This document shows, piece after piece, positions 45,391-53,841 of a stretch of 64,000 nucleotides of DNA. The stretch comes from Bacteroidota bacterium (GTDB lineage Bacteria; Bacteroidota; Bacteroidia; Bacteroidales; Cfx3-03). A model generated the notes under the pieces. It saw only the letters and a program-made list of their open reading frames with translations, had not been told where the DNA came from and ran no database searches. The stretch covers positions 4,249,416 through 4,313,415 of the forward strand of contig JACAUB010000001.1 in the NCBI GenBank assembly GCA_013390605.1, read 5' to 3'. A program made the translations under genes and the position numbers. How positions within the stretch are numbered: the stretch's first letter is position 1; each line of letters opens with the position of its first letter.

Positions 45391-46794
45391 TTATTTAGAG
45401 TCCCCCACATCCGTTCGGAAAGGAAACAACGGTAAGCCATTAACATCAAATAAATTGGGAATCTGATCGTTGATGAAACAATATCGAATTGCCACTGGGT
45501 GTTTGACCTGTATCGCTGATACCTTTATACTCCCATCTTGTTCAATAGTTGCTGTTGCCGGATAGAATATTTTATCTGAACCTGCTATCTGGAAGTTTTT
45601 TATTTCTTTCCCTTTTACACTTAATTTTCCAACTGAAGAAACCTTTACTCGCGCTATATTCTGATCAAAAACATATTCCTTAAGCCGTGGAAAATATGGT
45701 TGTATGCTTTGACATCCATATTGTTCTTTCAAAGCAAGATTAGCCAGACGATGGCCAACTTCCCGCTTAGCCTTAGGGTGAATGTCTGCAATATCATTGA
45801 TCAAATCACCAACGGAAATCATTCCAGTTCGAGGAACTGACAATACCGCATCCTGCTGTTCCCTCAACAAAGCAGCATTGATTCCCGGATAACCTTTCCA
45901 TGGTGCAATTTGAACATAATAAAAAGGGAGATCGTTGTCGAAGGCTTTACGCCAACTTTTGATCATTGCTGAAAAAAGTTTACTGTAAATGGTTGACTCA
46001 CTTGCCACATTCGCTTCTCCTTGATACCAAATCACACCTGCCAAACGATATGGAGTTATTGGTTGAATCATTGCATTATATAAAAGTGATGCCCCCTTTG
46101 CCGCCCAGCCATAAGGTTCGATATTATTCGTTGTTCGTTGTAAACTAGTATCCCTGTCAAAAATCTCTTTTGACATCCACGCCTGTATATCAGTGCCCCC
46201 CCAATAGGAACCAATCAACCCAACTGGAACCTTCAGCTTCTCATTTATACTTCGACCAAAAAAATAGCCTATCGCACTAAATCCAGTCACAGAACCAGTA
46301 TTACAAATCTTCCATTCACCCTTACAATCACTTTGTGGATATTTATCATATGACTGAGCTATTTGAAAAAATCGTATTGAGTTGTTGTCGCAAGTTTCTA
46401 ATGATTCACCTGCATCTGAAACACCCCAATTAAAGTTAAATTCCATGTTGGATTGTCCTGAACATAACCATACCTCTCCAATGAGAATATCGGTTATCTC
46501 AATTTTCTGTTTTCCACACAGAAATTGAATTTTATAGGGACCACCAGCTTTAGGTGTTTTTATAAAAGTCTCCCACATACAATCCGGTCCGATATCTATA
46601 AAAACAGTATCAGCAGAATTCCAGCTACAAACAATAGCCAGCTTAAAAGCACCAGGGCCCCAACCCCATAGCTTCACATCCGCTGATTGTTGCAAAACCG
46701 CATGATCACCAATCACTGAAGGCAGACGCAAGGGTAATTGCCCATAACCCTTAACCACAATCAGGAATAATACGAGAACCAAAAACTTTTTCAA
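45391..46794 (-). CDS. Sialate O-acetylesterase-like SGNH esterase
   Basis: This 467-residue exported esterase has a signal peptide ending near YGQ. A beta domain precedes the SGNH core: WLCSGQSNMEF holds the nucleophile Ser, GSYWGGTDIQAWM the Gly block, and VIWYQGEANV the Asn/Gln block. The name comes from a family whose members also deacetylate xylan and other glycans, so the acetylated sugar is not known. It lies between the metallophosphoesterase and DUF4434 copy 3. Confidence 0.9.
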   Translation of the reverse strand: MKKFLVLVLFLIVVKGYGQLPLRLPSVIGDHAVLQQSADVKLWGWGPGAFKLAIVCSWNSADTVFIDIGPDCMWETFIKTPKAGGPYKIQFLCGKQKIEITDILIGEVWLCSGQSNMEFNFNWGVSDAGESLETCDNNSIRFFQIAQSYDKYPQSDCKGEWKICNTGSVTGFSAIGYFFGRSINEKLKVPVGLIGSYWGGTDIQAWMSKEIFDRDTSLQRTTNNIEPYGWAAKGASLLYNAMIQPITPYRLAGVIWYQGEANVASESTIYSKLFSAMIKSWRKAFDNDLPFYYVQIAPWKGYPGINAALLREQQDAVLSVPRTGMISVGDLINDIADIHPKAKREVGHRLANLALKEQYGCQSIQPYFPRLKEYVFDQNIARVKVSSVGKLSVKGKEIKNFQIAGSDKIFYPATATIEQDGSIKVSAIQVKHPVAIRYCFINDQIPNLFDVNGLPLFPFRTDVGDSK

Positions 46795-46821
46795 ATGACG
46801 AAAGATAAATAGTTAAAAAAA

Positions 46822-47883
46822 TCAAGCCTTTTGTGAATCCAACCAATGCTTGTATTGTTTATAAAGTCTTACCGATTCCTGATTAGTATTACCTGCATAA
46901 GCGATCGAGCCGGGTTTATTCATTTGGCCGATATACTGATAACATAAAATTTTATCCACAAAAGGAGAAAGATCTTCCATTTGCCTTAATATTCTTTTGA
47001 AATCAGCTGGTAGTAGGTTGCCTTTGGTTTGATCTTCGAAATAGAAAAGTTCCATATCTGCCCAAATCCTTGCTCGGGATGCTTTCTGATGCGCATTATA
47101 TAAATGCTCGAAATATACAGCAGGCTCCCCTGGTTGTGTGGAATTCACACCAATACCATCCTGATAAGCGATGATCTCGATATTCATCTTTTCCAACTGC
47201 TTAATGAATTTATCATCGCACTTTTCTTTTTTTATATTATACGGTGCAATTAGATTGACACTGGCAGGTGTTAATGTTTTAGCAACCCGAGCGCAGTCAT
47301 TCATATAATCGATAAAAGCTTCATCAAAATAAGGATTCAGATAAGATTCGTTAGGAAAATACCATCCATAAAAGCTAGGATGATGACTATATTTCTCCGC
47401 AACTTCTTCCATTGCTTTTGCCCTAAACTTGCGCATCTCCGGGTCTTTCATCAGAAATTCTCCTTTTTGGCAATCATCCCAGAAATCATTACCAATGAAA
47501 AATTTAATACCCACTTCATCTGCTGCAGCCAGCACAGCTTCCAATGGATCTTCGCAGCCCAACTTGTATTGTGGAGCCAGCTTAGAAGGATAAATTGCTT
47601 TACCATCCAAGGCAATTTCTTGCAAAACCAAGTATTCAAATCCTAGTTCACTTATTTCTCTTACCTTTTCTTTCCATTGAGCCTCAGTGAAAATTTTTAA
47701 TGCCGGATCCCAATATCGACCCTCCGATGGAAGTAAATGCTGAAACTCAAACCATGAACCGGCTATGGGTTTTATTTTAGGATTACTGGTTGCAGCTTTC
47801 ATTATATGAGCCTGCAAATTCCCTGTCATCAATACACCGGCGGCACTTAGCCCTCCAAATTGCAGAAAATTTCTTCTATCCAT
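46822..47883 (-). CDS. DUF4434-like secreted TIM-barrel protein, copy 3
   Basis: The start is at Met8 of the longest frame (47883), which gives a twin-arginine-like start MDRRNFLQFGG, the same pattern as copy 4. About 353 residues. Shared motifs are GWYFPNE with E179, AYQDG with Q241 and D242, and ADME with E278. It is closely similar to the protein at 52661-53722 over the whole length (for example IGNDFW, SFYGWYFPNESYL), so the two arose by duplication. The FPNE motif resembles the Asn-Glu acid/base of clan GH-A. Reaction unknown. Confidence 0.75.
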   Translation of the reverse strand: MDRRNFLQFGGLSAAGVLMTGNLQAHIMKAATSNPKIKPIAGSWFEFQHLLPSEGRYWDPALKIFTEAQWKEKVREISELGFEYLVLQEIALDGKAIYPSKLAPQYKLGCEDPLEAVLAAADEVGIKFFIGNDFWDDCQKGEFLMKDPEMRKFRAKAMEEVAEKYSHHPSFYGWYFPNESYLNPYFDEAFIDYMNDCARVAKTLTPASVNLIAPYNIKKEKCDDKFIKQLEKMNIEIIAYQDGIGVNSTQPGEPAVYFEHLYNAHQKASRARIWADMELFYFEDQTKGNLLPADFKRILRQMEDLSPFVDKILCYQYIGQMNKPGSIAYAGNTNQESVRLYKQYKHWLDSQKA

Positions 47884-47932
47884 TTTTATTTTTTTATTAT
47901 GCAATAATTATGAAAGTTGGTGTCTTATGTCA

Positions 47933-49891
47933 TTACTTCTCTGGTGTGATTTTTACAAATGTCACTCCATGATATGCCACCTCTGTTGTAAATTCATTTT
48001 CGAAGACCCCTAAATCCTTCTGTCTCCATAAATCGCGAACTTTGAATTTTCCTTTCAAGTTCAGATCTGAAAAGAGTAAAGACATTTTGTATTTAGCCCT
48101 CTGTACTTTTTCACCTTCGTTTTTATCCCAAAGAATGTAATAAGGGTCAGCATTAAAAAATCCAACAGCGATAGAACCATCTTCCAGATATTTGTACCAA
48201 ATCTGTCCATTATCTGTTAATATCTTGTTGGATGGAAAAGCCAATGGATCCTGATCAACTGCAATCACCTCATCATTTGTCAGTAAATTCAACGTAAATG
48301 CATCCATATTTGCCATGTCGCAACCAATTAACAATGGAGCCGACTGTAGGCACCATAAACTGATATGAGCATATTGTTCATCTGCAGTCAGGTATGAATC
48401 GTGTACTTTGCTACCCCAACCCAATCCCAGTTTTCCAACAACTAACATATCAGGATCATTGTAATTACCCGGTTTTACCACAGGTGCGCAAACATCCTGA
48501 AAGAATCCAATACTAGAAACAATATTCCATTCATCCGTAATATCTCTCGTCGTCCGCCATTGATTACCACCGGCCTCCAGTCCCCAGTTCCAAACATTTG
48601 GGGCCCCAAATCCAACACAATATACAATGTCGCGTTGTACTTTATCCAAAGCCTTACGCATCACAACATATGGCTCTTTGATTAATTTTTCAGTCGGAAT
48701 AGGTACAATTTGTGAATAATAACAATAATCATATTTTAAATAATCAACCCCCCAATCGGCCCATGTTTTTGCATCCGTCTCTTCATGGTTATAACTCCCC
48801 TCATGTCCTCCACAAGTCCGTGGTCCAGGAGAAGAATATATTCCAAACTTTAATCCTTTCGAATGGACATAATCACATAATCCTTTGAAATCAGGAAACT
48901 TTTCATTCCCCAGTAATTGTCCATCAGATGTACGTTCTTTTGCTTCCCAGCCATCATCAATATTGATGTATGACCATCCATGATTGATGAGGTTCTTATT
49001 CATAAAATCAGCAGCATCTTTTACCTTTTGCTCGTTTACCTTTAGTCCCCAACAGTTCCAACTATTCCAGCCCATAGGAGGAGTAAGGCTAATACGATTA
49101 CCAACCTCTATTCGAAGTATACGTGTATCACTTCCCAAATCGTTTTTCGCTTTTAAAATAACAATATAGGTGCCTTCCTTAGCCACTGTACCGCTAATAA
49201 TTCCCGTCTCTTTATCCAAGCTCAATCCATTCGGCAAATGGATTGAAGAAAATGATAAAGGCCTCTTTCCGGTTGTGGGAATAGTAAATAAAACAGGACT
49301 TTGAGGATGGATACCCAACACTTTTGCCCCGTTGATTTTTGGTATATCAGCGACGCTTGGTGTTAAAATATACTTTCCCACTTCTATTTGTTGAGGCACT
49401 ACAGGTTCTGGAATCACCTTACCTGATGTTTCAAACTTAGCCTCAAGCCAATCCGCATGGTCATACATAATTCCATCGCCTCCTTCTACTACCAGCAATG
49501 CTAATTTTTGTACCCCTTTTAAATTTACTTTGAATGGAACGGCTGGCATTCCTTTATGCAGAATACCACTTGACCAAATAAGTTTTTTGTCAGCTATCAA
49601 ACGAAATTCCATATTTCCGATAAAGTCATTGGTGTCGTCCGCACCCACCAGACCTGAAAACGATATTGCATTTCCACCGAGATTTACCAAGAACCTACTA
49701 ACCGAATGGGTGCCTATGCCTCTTTGATATTTTACACCTGCCACTTGTAAAGCAGCACCCAAAACAGATTTATTGACTTGCGCTGAGCCCCAGTCCTGAA
49801 GCATGTAACTTACATCTAAATCACTGAGCCAAATTGCTTTTGGAAAAGCAAACAGAGGCAATAGAACCAGACAAATAAATATTTTTTTCAT
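47933..49891 (-). CDS. GH27 alpha-galactosidase with N-terminal NPCBM domain
   Basis: This 652-residue exported enzyme has a signal peptide at about 1-17. An NPCBM carbohydrate-binding domain covers about 18-150 (YQRGIGTHSVSRFLVNLGG). A putative-Ig/cadherin-like domain covers about 185-265. The GH27 barrel starts at PPMGWNSWNCWG, has the nucleophile Asp in YLKYDYCY, and the NDPDMLVVG motif further on. It releases terminal alpha-galactose (or in some members N-acetyl-alpha-galactosamine). The start lies 44 bases from the next gene in the PUL. Confidence 0.92.
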   Translation of the reverse strand: MKKIFICLVLLPLFAFPKAIWLSDLDVSYMLQDWGSAQVNKSVLGAALQVAGVKYQRGIGTHSVSRFLVNLGGNAISFSGLVGADDTNDFIGNMEFRLIADKKLIWSSGILHKGMPAVPFKVNLKGVQKLALLVVEGGDGIMYDHADWLEAKFETSGKVIPEPVVPQQIEVGKYILTPSVADIPKINGAKVLGIHPQSPVLFTIPTTGKRPLSFSSIHLPNGLSLDKETGIISGTVAKEGTYIVILKAKNDLGSDTRILRIEVGNRISLTPPMGWNSWNCWGLKVNEQKVKDAADFMNKNLINHGWSYINIDDGWEAKERTSDGQLLGNEKFPDFKGLCDYVHSKGLKFGIYSSPGPRTCGGHEGSYNHEETDAKTWADWGVDYLKYDYCYYSQIVPIPTEKLIKEPYVVMRKALDKVQRDIVYCVGFGAPNVWNWGLEAGGNQWRTTRDITDEWNIVSSIGFFQDVCAPVVKPGNYNDPDMLVVGKLGLGWGSKVHDSYLTADEQYAHISLWCLQSAPLLIGCDMANMDAFTLNLLTNDEVIAVDQDPLAFPSNKILTDNGQIWYKYLEDGSIAVGFFNADPYYILWDKNEGEKVQRAKYKMSLLFSDLNLKGKFKVRDLWRQKDLGVFENEFTTEVAYHGVTFVKITPEK

Positions 49892-49935
49892 TTATAATTA
49901 TTTTTTCAAATTTTTAAATATTTCAATTTCATATC

Positions 49936-50616
49936 TCAAACTGTTATTAACGTTTTACTGCTTTGGTTATCACGCCGAAGAGCTCCATTTACAAAGAAAT
50001 ATTGGGCAAGATAATATGACGCCATAATTGCAAGTGACATATAAGGGAAAGAATCCATATACATACGCCAAGCTATCATGCCATCGGAAATGATAAATAA
50101 GACGGCCCCTGTTCTAAATAAAGTACGGTATTGCCAATTATACAAAAACGAAGATACACACATTACCGAGATAACTATTGAATATGCTATAGGAGCATAT
50201 AATTCATTACCAGGTACTTTTATCGTAATAAATATTATATAAAATAATACAAAACCTATAATAAGGATTGAAATAACAATACCAACAATAGAGAAACGGG
50301 CCTTTTTTAAAAATGTTATAATATATAAGATATGGGCAACTGCAAAGAAACACATCTGCAGAATCAAACTACCGGCAACCCCGGAAAGATCACCTGCTCC
50401 AGAAAAAATCAGTGCCAAAATAATTAAATATTCTTTTAATCCTTTATTCGATAACAGAATAAATGAAGCAAAGAAAACCGGAAAAGCAATAAAATATGAA
50501 GGCAAAACATAACCTGAATAGCTATCTTTTGATAAATAAACTACAGTCAGAAGCAAATAAGCAATGCTCCACCAAAAGTTATTTTTTTTAAACAAATCCA
50601 TCATTTTATTACCCAA
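49936..50616 (-). CDS. YhhN/TMEM86 family lysoplasmalogenase-like membrane protein
   Basis: This 226-residue protein has about eight hydrophobic helices. The family marks GAGDLSG near 75 and LFIISDGMIAWRMY near 175 are present; these conserved Asp residues are thought to be catalytic. Characterised members cleave the vinyl-ether bond of lysoplasmalogens. Finding one inside a PUL, near a glycerophosphodiesterase, is unusual and hints at a glycerophospholipid- or glycolipid-like part in the substrate. The start could also be Met5 or Met6. Confidence 0.82.
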   Translation of the reverse strand: MGNKMMDLFKKNNFWWSIAYLLLTVVYLSKDSYSGYVLPSYFIAFPVFFASFILLSNKGLKEYLIILALIFSGAGDLSGVAGSLILQMCFFAVAHILYIITFLKKARFSIVGIVISILIIGFVLFYIIFITIKVPGNELYAPIAYSIVISVMCVSSFLYNWQYRTLFRTGAVLFIISDGMIAWRMYMDSFPYMSLAIMASYYLAQYFFVNGALRRDNQSSKTLITV

Positions 50617-50637
50617 CTTTAATTTTCAAGAATTAAT

Positions 50638-52653
50638 TTATTTCACGTAGAATGTTTCTCTTCTCATCCCAATTCCCTTGATGGTTATTGATTTCCAAGC
50701 CTTAGGTAAAACGGGATTATTCTGAATAACTCCCTCCTCTGTAATTCTCAATCCTCCTAATCCAAATAATACAGCTTGAAGCATCCCTCCTGCTGCTGTT
50801 GCGAAATATGGATTGTTCGAAAATTTAGTTTCAGAGAGGACTCCAAAAGGAGGACGTTTATTCCACACATAACTCTTTTTATATAAGTCATAAGCTTTTT
50901 CGGTATCTCCTAACCGTGCATGAATGATTGCAAGTATGGAATTTCCCATTGCCGGGCCATCAACAAGCATTTTGGATTCATAGTAGTTGATATCCTTTGA
51001 TATCTTACTTTTATCCGTTATGATACCAAGAGGATAAATCAGAAGATTTGCATCGGCTTGATTTATTGTTTCTCCGTTATACGTACTGTGCTCAAGTAAA
51101 ACGCCATCCTTTGAATAATGAAATTTAATATTGTCGGCAATTTCTTTCCAAATGGGATCAACATGAATATGAAGAACTTCTGCAGCCTCATTTGCATACC
51201 TTAATATGGTAGCCGCAGACCCATTGGTAAAGGCATTGTCATTAATATTATGTTTCGATTCATCTGCACCAACGACATTATTTATTGAATAACTTCCATC
51301 AAGATTTTTTGTACAACGGTTTACCCAGAAATCACTAATATTTTTGATTACTGGCCAACCAATTTTCTCAAGCCATTCCTTATCCTGGTATACTTTATAA
51401 TAATTCCACATTGCAATCCCCACATCTGCTGTAATGTGGTGTTCAAATGTACCTGTAAGATACCATGTTGGGGTAGCCTCCTCACCGGTATCATCAGATT
51501 CCCATGGATACATTGCTCCTCGATAACCATAATTATCCGCTCTTTGCATGGCTATATTAAGCCTGTCGTAGCGATAGTCCATTAGTGTTTTTGCAATATC
51601 TTTATTCATTAAAAGCAAAACAGGATACATCCATAGCTCAGAATCCCAAAATATATGACCATTATAGCCAATCCAAGAAGATAAGCCCAACGGAGGTATG
51701 CTTAATCGCGTATTTGCTCTTGAAAATGAATACAGACTATATAATGCCAATCGAATATCCCTTTGATCCTCAATATTACCTTCTATTTCAATATCGCCTT
51801 GCCATAAATCGGCCCATAGTGTTTTGTGTGCAGAAAGCAGATCATCAATTTTATTGTGCAATGCATATATGGCTATTCTTTGTGATTCCAAAAGCGGATC
51901 TTTAAAATTACCAGTGGTACAAGTTGTTCCTACTAATGCAAAACGATAGGTTTTCCCTTGTCTGAGTTTTTTATCAAAACCCGATTGAAGTGATTCTCTT
52001 GAACCGTCTACCACAATATATTCTGGCTTTTCATCATCAAATATAAAACCAGCACAGGCTGCAATTTCATGCATACCGGTCTTGCTTTTTGAAGTTGCCA
52101 GAATCATAGGCGTTCCGACACCTCCATCTCTTAAATATTGGGTCTGGGTATTTTTAAGTTCTGGAGGAAAATTAAAACGATTGCGTACATTAAGTTTACA
52201 ATCCATTTTAGGAGTAATGCCAACCACAATCATCCCTGCATAAGGCAGATTACGCAAAGCCAATATTTTATATTCAATGTGGACTTTGTTTTTATAATCA
52301 ACAGATGTATTCAAAATAGCTTCTTTCATATCCAGGATTTGTTGCCAGTTTAAGATATTATTGCTATCAATCTTATCTCCATCAATTGTTAATGACAGAT
52401 TGGCAAACACTTGTGTTCTTATAATCCGGCTTACATCTCCTGTATCCACTTTATCATATACCCCATTTGTTACGATGTCTTTTATGCAGAATAAGTCTTT
52501 GCTGCTTATCAGACCTATTCTGCCATTTGCCATTGTAACACCATTATAATCTTTTCTTGATAACGCTTTTATAGACCACCCATCTTCTGTTTGCTGGCAG
52601 AAACCAGATATAGAATATGTTATGATAAGTAGTAATGCAAATATTTTATACAT
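50638..52653 (-). CDS. GH65-like glycoside hydrolase/phosphorylase, exported
   Basis: The start is set at Met10 of the longest frame (52653), giving the signal peptide MYKIFALLLIITYSISGFCQ and avoiding overlap with the next gene. About 671 residues. The (alpha/alpha)6 core shows GHIFWDSELWMYP, YRYDRLNIAMQRA, GYRGAMYPWESDDTGEE and VVGADESKHNINDNAFTN with the likely general-acid Glu. The layout resembles trehalase and glucosylgalactosylhydroxylysine glucosidase rather than cytoplasmic maltose phosphorylase. An exported form is more likely a hydrolase, since phosphorolysis is usually cytoplasmic. The alpha-glucoside linkage is unknown. Confidence 0.87.
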   Translation of the reverse strand: MYKIFALLLIITYSISGFCQQTEDGWSIKALSRKDYNGVTMANGRIGLISSKDLFCIKDIVTNGVYDKVDTGDVSRIIRTQVFANLSLTIDGDKIDSNNILNWQQILDMKEAILNTSVDYKNKVHIEYKILALRNLPYAGMIVVGITPKMDCKLNVRNRFNFPPELKNTQTQYLRDGGVGTPMILATSKSKTGMHEIAACAGFIFDDEKPEYIVVDGSRESLQSGFDKKLRQGKTYRFALVGTTCTTGNFKDPLLESQRIAIYALHNKIDDLLSAHKTLWADLWQGDIEIEGNIEDQRDIRLALYSLYSFSRANTRLSIPPLGLSSWIGYNGHIFWDSELWMYPVLLLMNKDIAKTLMDYRYDRLNIAMQRADNYGYRGAMYPWESDDTGEEATPTWYLTGTFEHHITADVGIAMWNYYKVYQDKEWLEKIGWPVIKNISDFWVNRCTKNLDGSYSINNVVGADESKHNINDNAFTNGSAATILRYANEAAEVLHIHVDPIWKEIADNIKFHYSKDGVLLEHSTYNGETINQADANLLIYPLGIITDKSKISKDINYYESKMLVDGPAMGNSILAIIHARLGDTEKAYDLYKKSYVWNKRPPFGVLSETKFSNNPYFATAAGGMLQAVLFGLGGLRITEEGVIQNNPVLPKAWKSITIKGIGMRRETFYVK

Positions 52654-52660
52654 TGTAGTT

Positions 52661-53722
52661 TTATAAAATATATTTATCATACCAATTTTTGTAATCAGTA
52701 TAAAGCTTTGTTGAACCTGGATGACCTACAGAAGCTTTGGAATTTGGTTTATTTATAATCCCAGTATATTGATAAATAGATATTCTTTCTACAAAAGGAG
52801 AAATGTCTTCCATCTGCTTCAAGATACGTGGAAAATCAGCCGGACATAAAGCGCCTTTTGTCTTGTCTTCAAAATAGAAAACCTCCATATCTGCCCATAT
52901 CTTCGACTTCCCTACCTTTTGATGAGCCCGGTATAGATGTTCAAAATATCTTCCGGCTTCGCCTGCTTTACAACCATTTACACCAACACCATCCTGATAG
53001 GCAATAATATCTATATCCATCCGATCCAATTGCTTAATAAACTTCTCGTCGGAGGCCTTCTCTCCCTTAACATTATATGGAGCAATGATATTGACAGAAT
53101 CTGGTGTTATTTGTCGTGCTACTTTAGAGATTTTATTCAAATAAGTAACGAATATCTCCTGAAAATAGGGAGACAAATAAGACTCATTAGGAAAATACCA
53201 ACCGTAAAAACTCTTATGATGTCCGTAATTTTTTGTAACCTCCTCCATAGAGTCCACCCGTATTTTGAAGATATCAGGATCGGTAAATAATTTGTTCTGA
53301 TCTCTCCAATCACCCCAAAAGTCATTACCAATAAAGAACTTGATCCCAAATTCATCCGCAGCAGTCATCACTGCCTCCAGAGGATCATCACAATTATATT
53401 TGATTTGAGGAGCGAGTTTAGAGGGATAGAATACTTTTCCATTATCAGCCACCTCCAGCAAAACAAGATACTCGATACCAAATTCTCTGATCTCCTTAAT
53501 TTTCTCCCTCCAGTCATTAGCAGTAAACGTTTGTAGAGTTTGATTCCAATATTTGCCTTCATCTGCTGTATTATGCTGAAACTCTATCCACGATCCTGTA
53601 ATAGGTTTAATCTTTGTATTACTCGTAATCAGTGGGTTCTTGGCTATTCCAGAAAAACTGTTCATTAAAAATATCCCTGTTGCACCTAATCCCAATGATT
53701 TCATAAACTTTCTTCTGTCCAT
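52661..53722 (-). CDS. DUF4434-like secreted TIM-barrel protein, copy 4
   Basis: This 353-residue protein has a twin-arginine-like signal (MDRRKFMKSLG). It is the near twin of the protein at 46822-47883. Shared motifs are GWYFPNE with E180, AYQDG with Q243 and D244, and ADME with E280. The two copies bracket the GH27, YhhN and GH65 genes. Retention of all motifs argues that both copies are active, perhaps on different linkages. No function is established. Confidence 0.75.
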   Translation of the reverse strand: MDRRKFMKSLGLGATGIFLMNSFSGIAKNPLITSNTKIKPITGSWIEFQHNTADEGKYWNQTLQTFTANDWREKIKEIREFGIEYLVLLEVADNGKVFYPSKLAPQIKYNCDDPLEAVMTAADEFGIKFFIGNDFWGDWRDQNKLFTDPDIFKIRVDSMEEVTKNYGHHKSFYGWYFPNESYLSPYFQEIFVTYLNKISKVARQITPDSVNIIAPYNVKGEKASDEKFIKQLDRMDIDIIAYQDGVGVNGCKAGEAGRYFEHLYRAHQKVGKSKIWADMEVFYFEDKTKGALCPADFPRILKQMEDISPFVERISIYQYTGIINKPNSKASVGHPGSTKLYTDYKNWYDKYIL

Positions 53723-53841
53723 AGTTTGATAACTTTAATTGTTATACCGATGAGATATCTTCCAAAACATGAAAAAAATTATTCTACGACTTTTTCTATA
53801 TAGATAAGAAAGCCGTATTAAAAAACATTAAAGCATCATTA

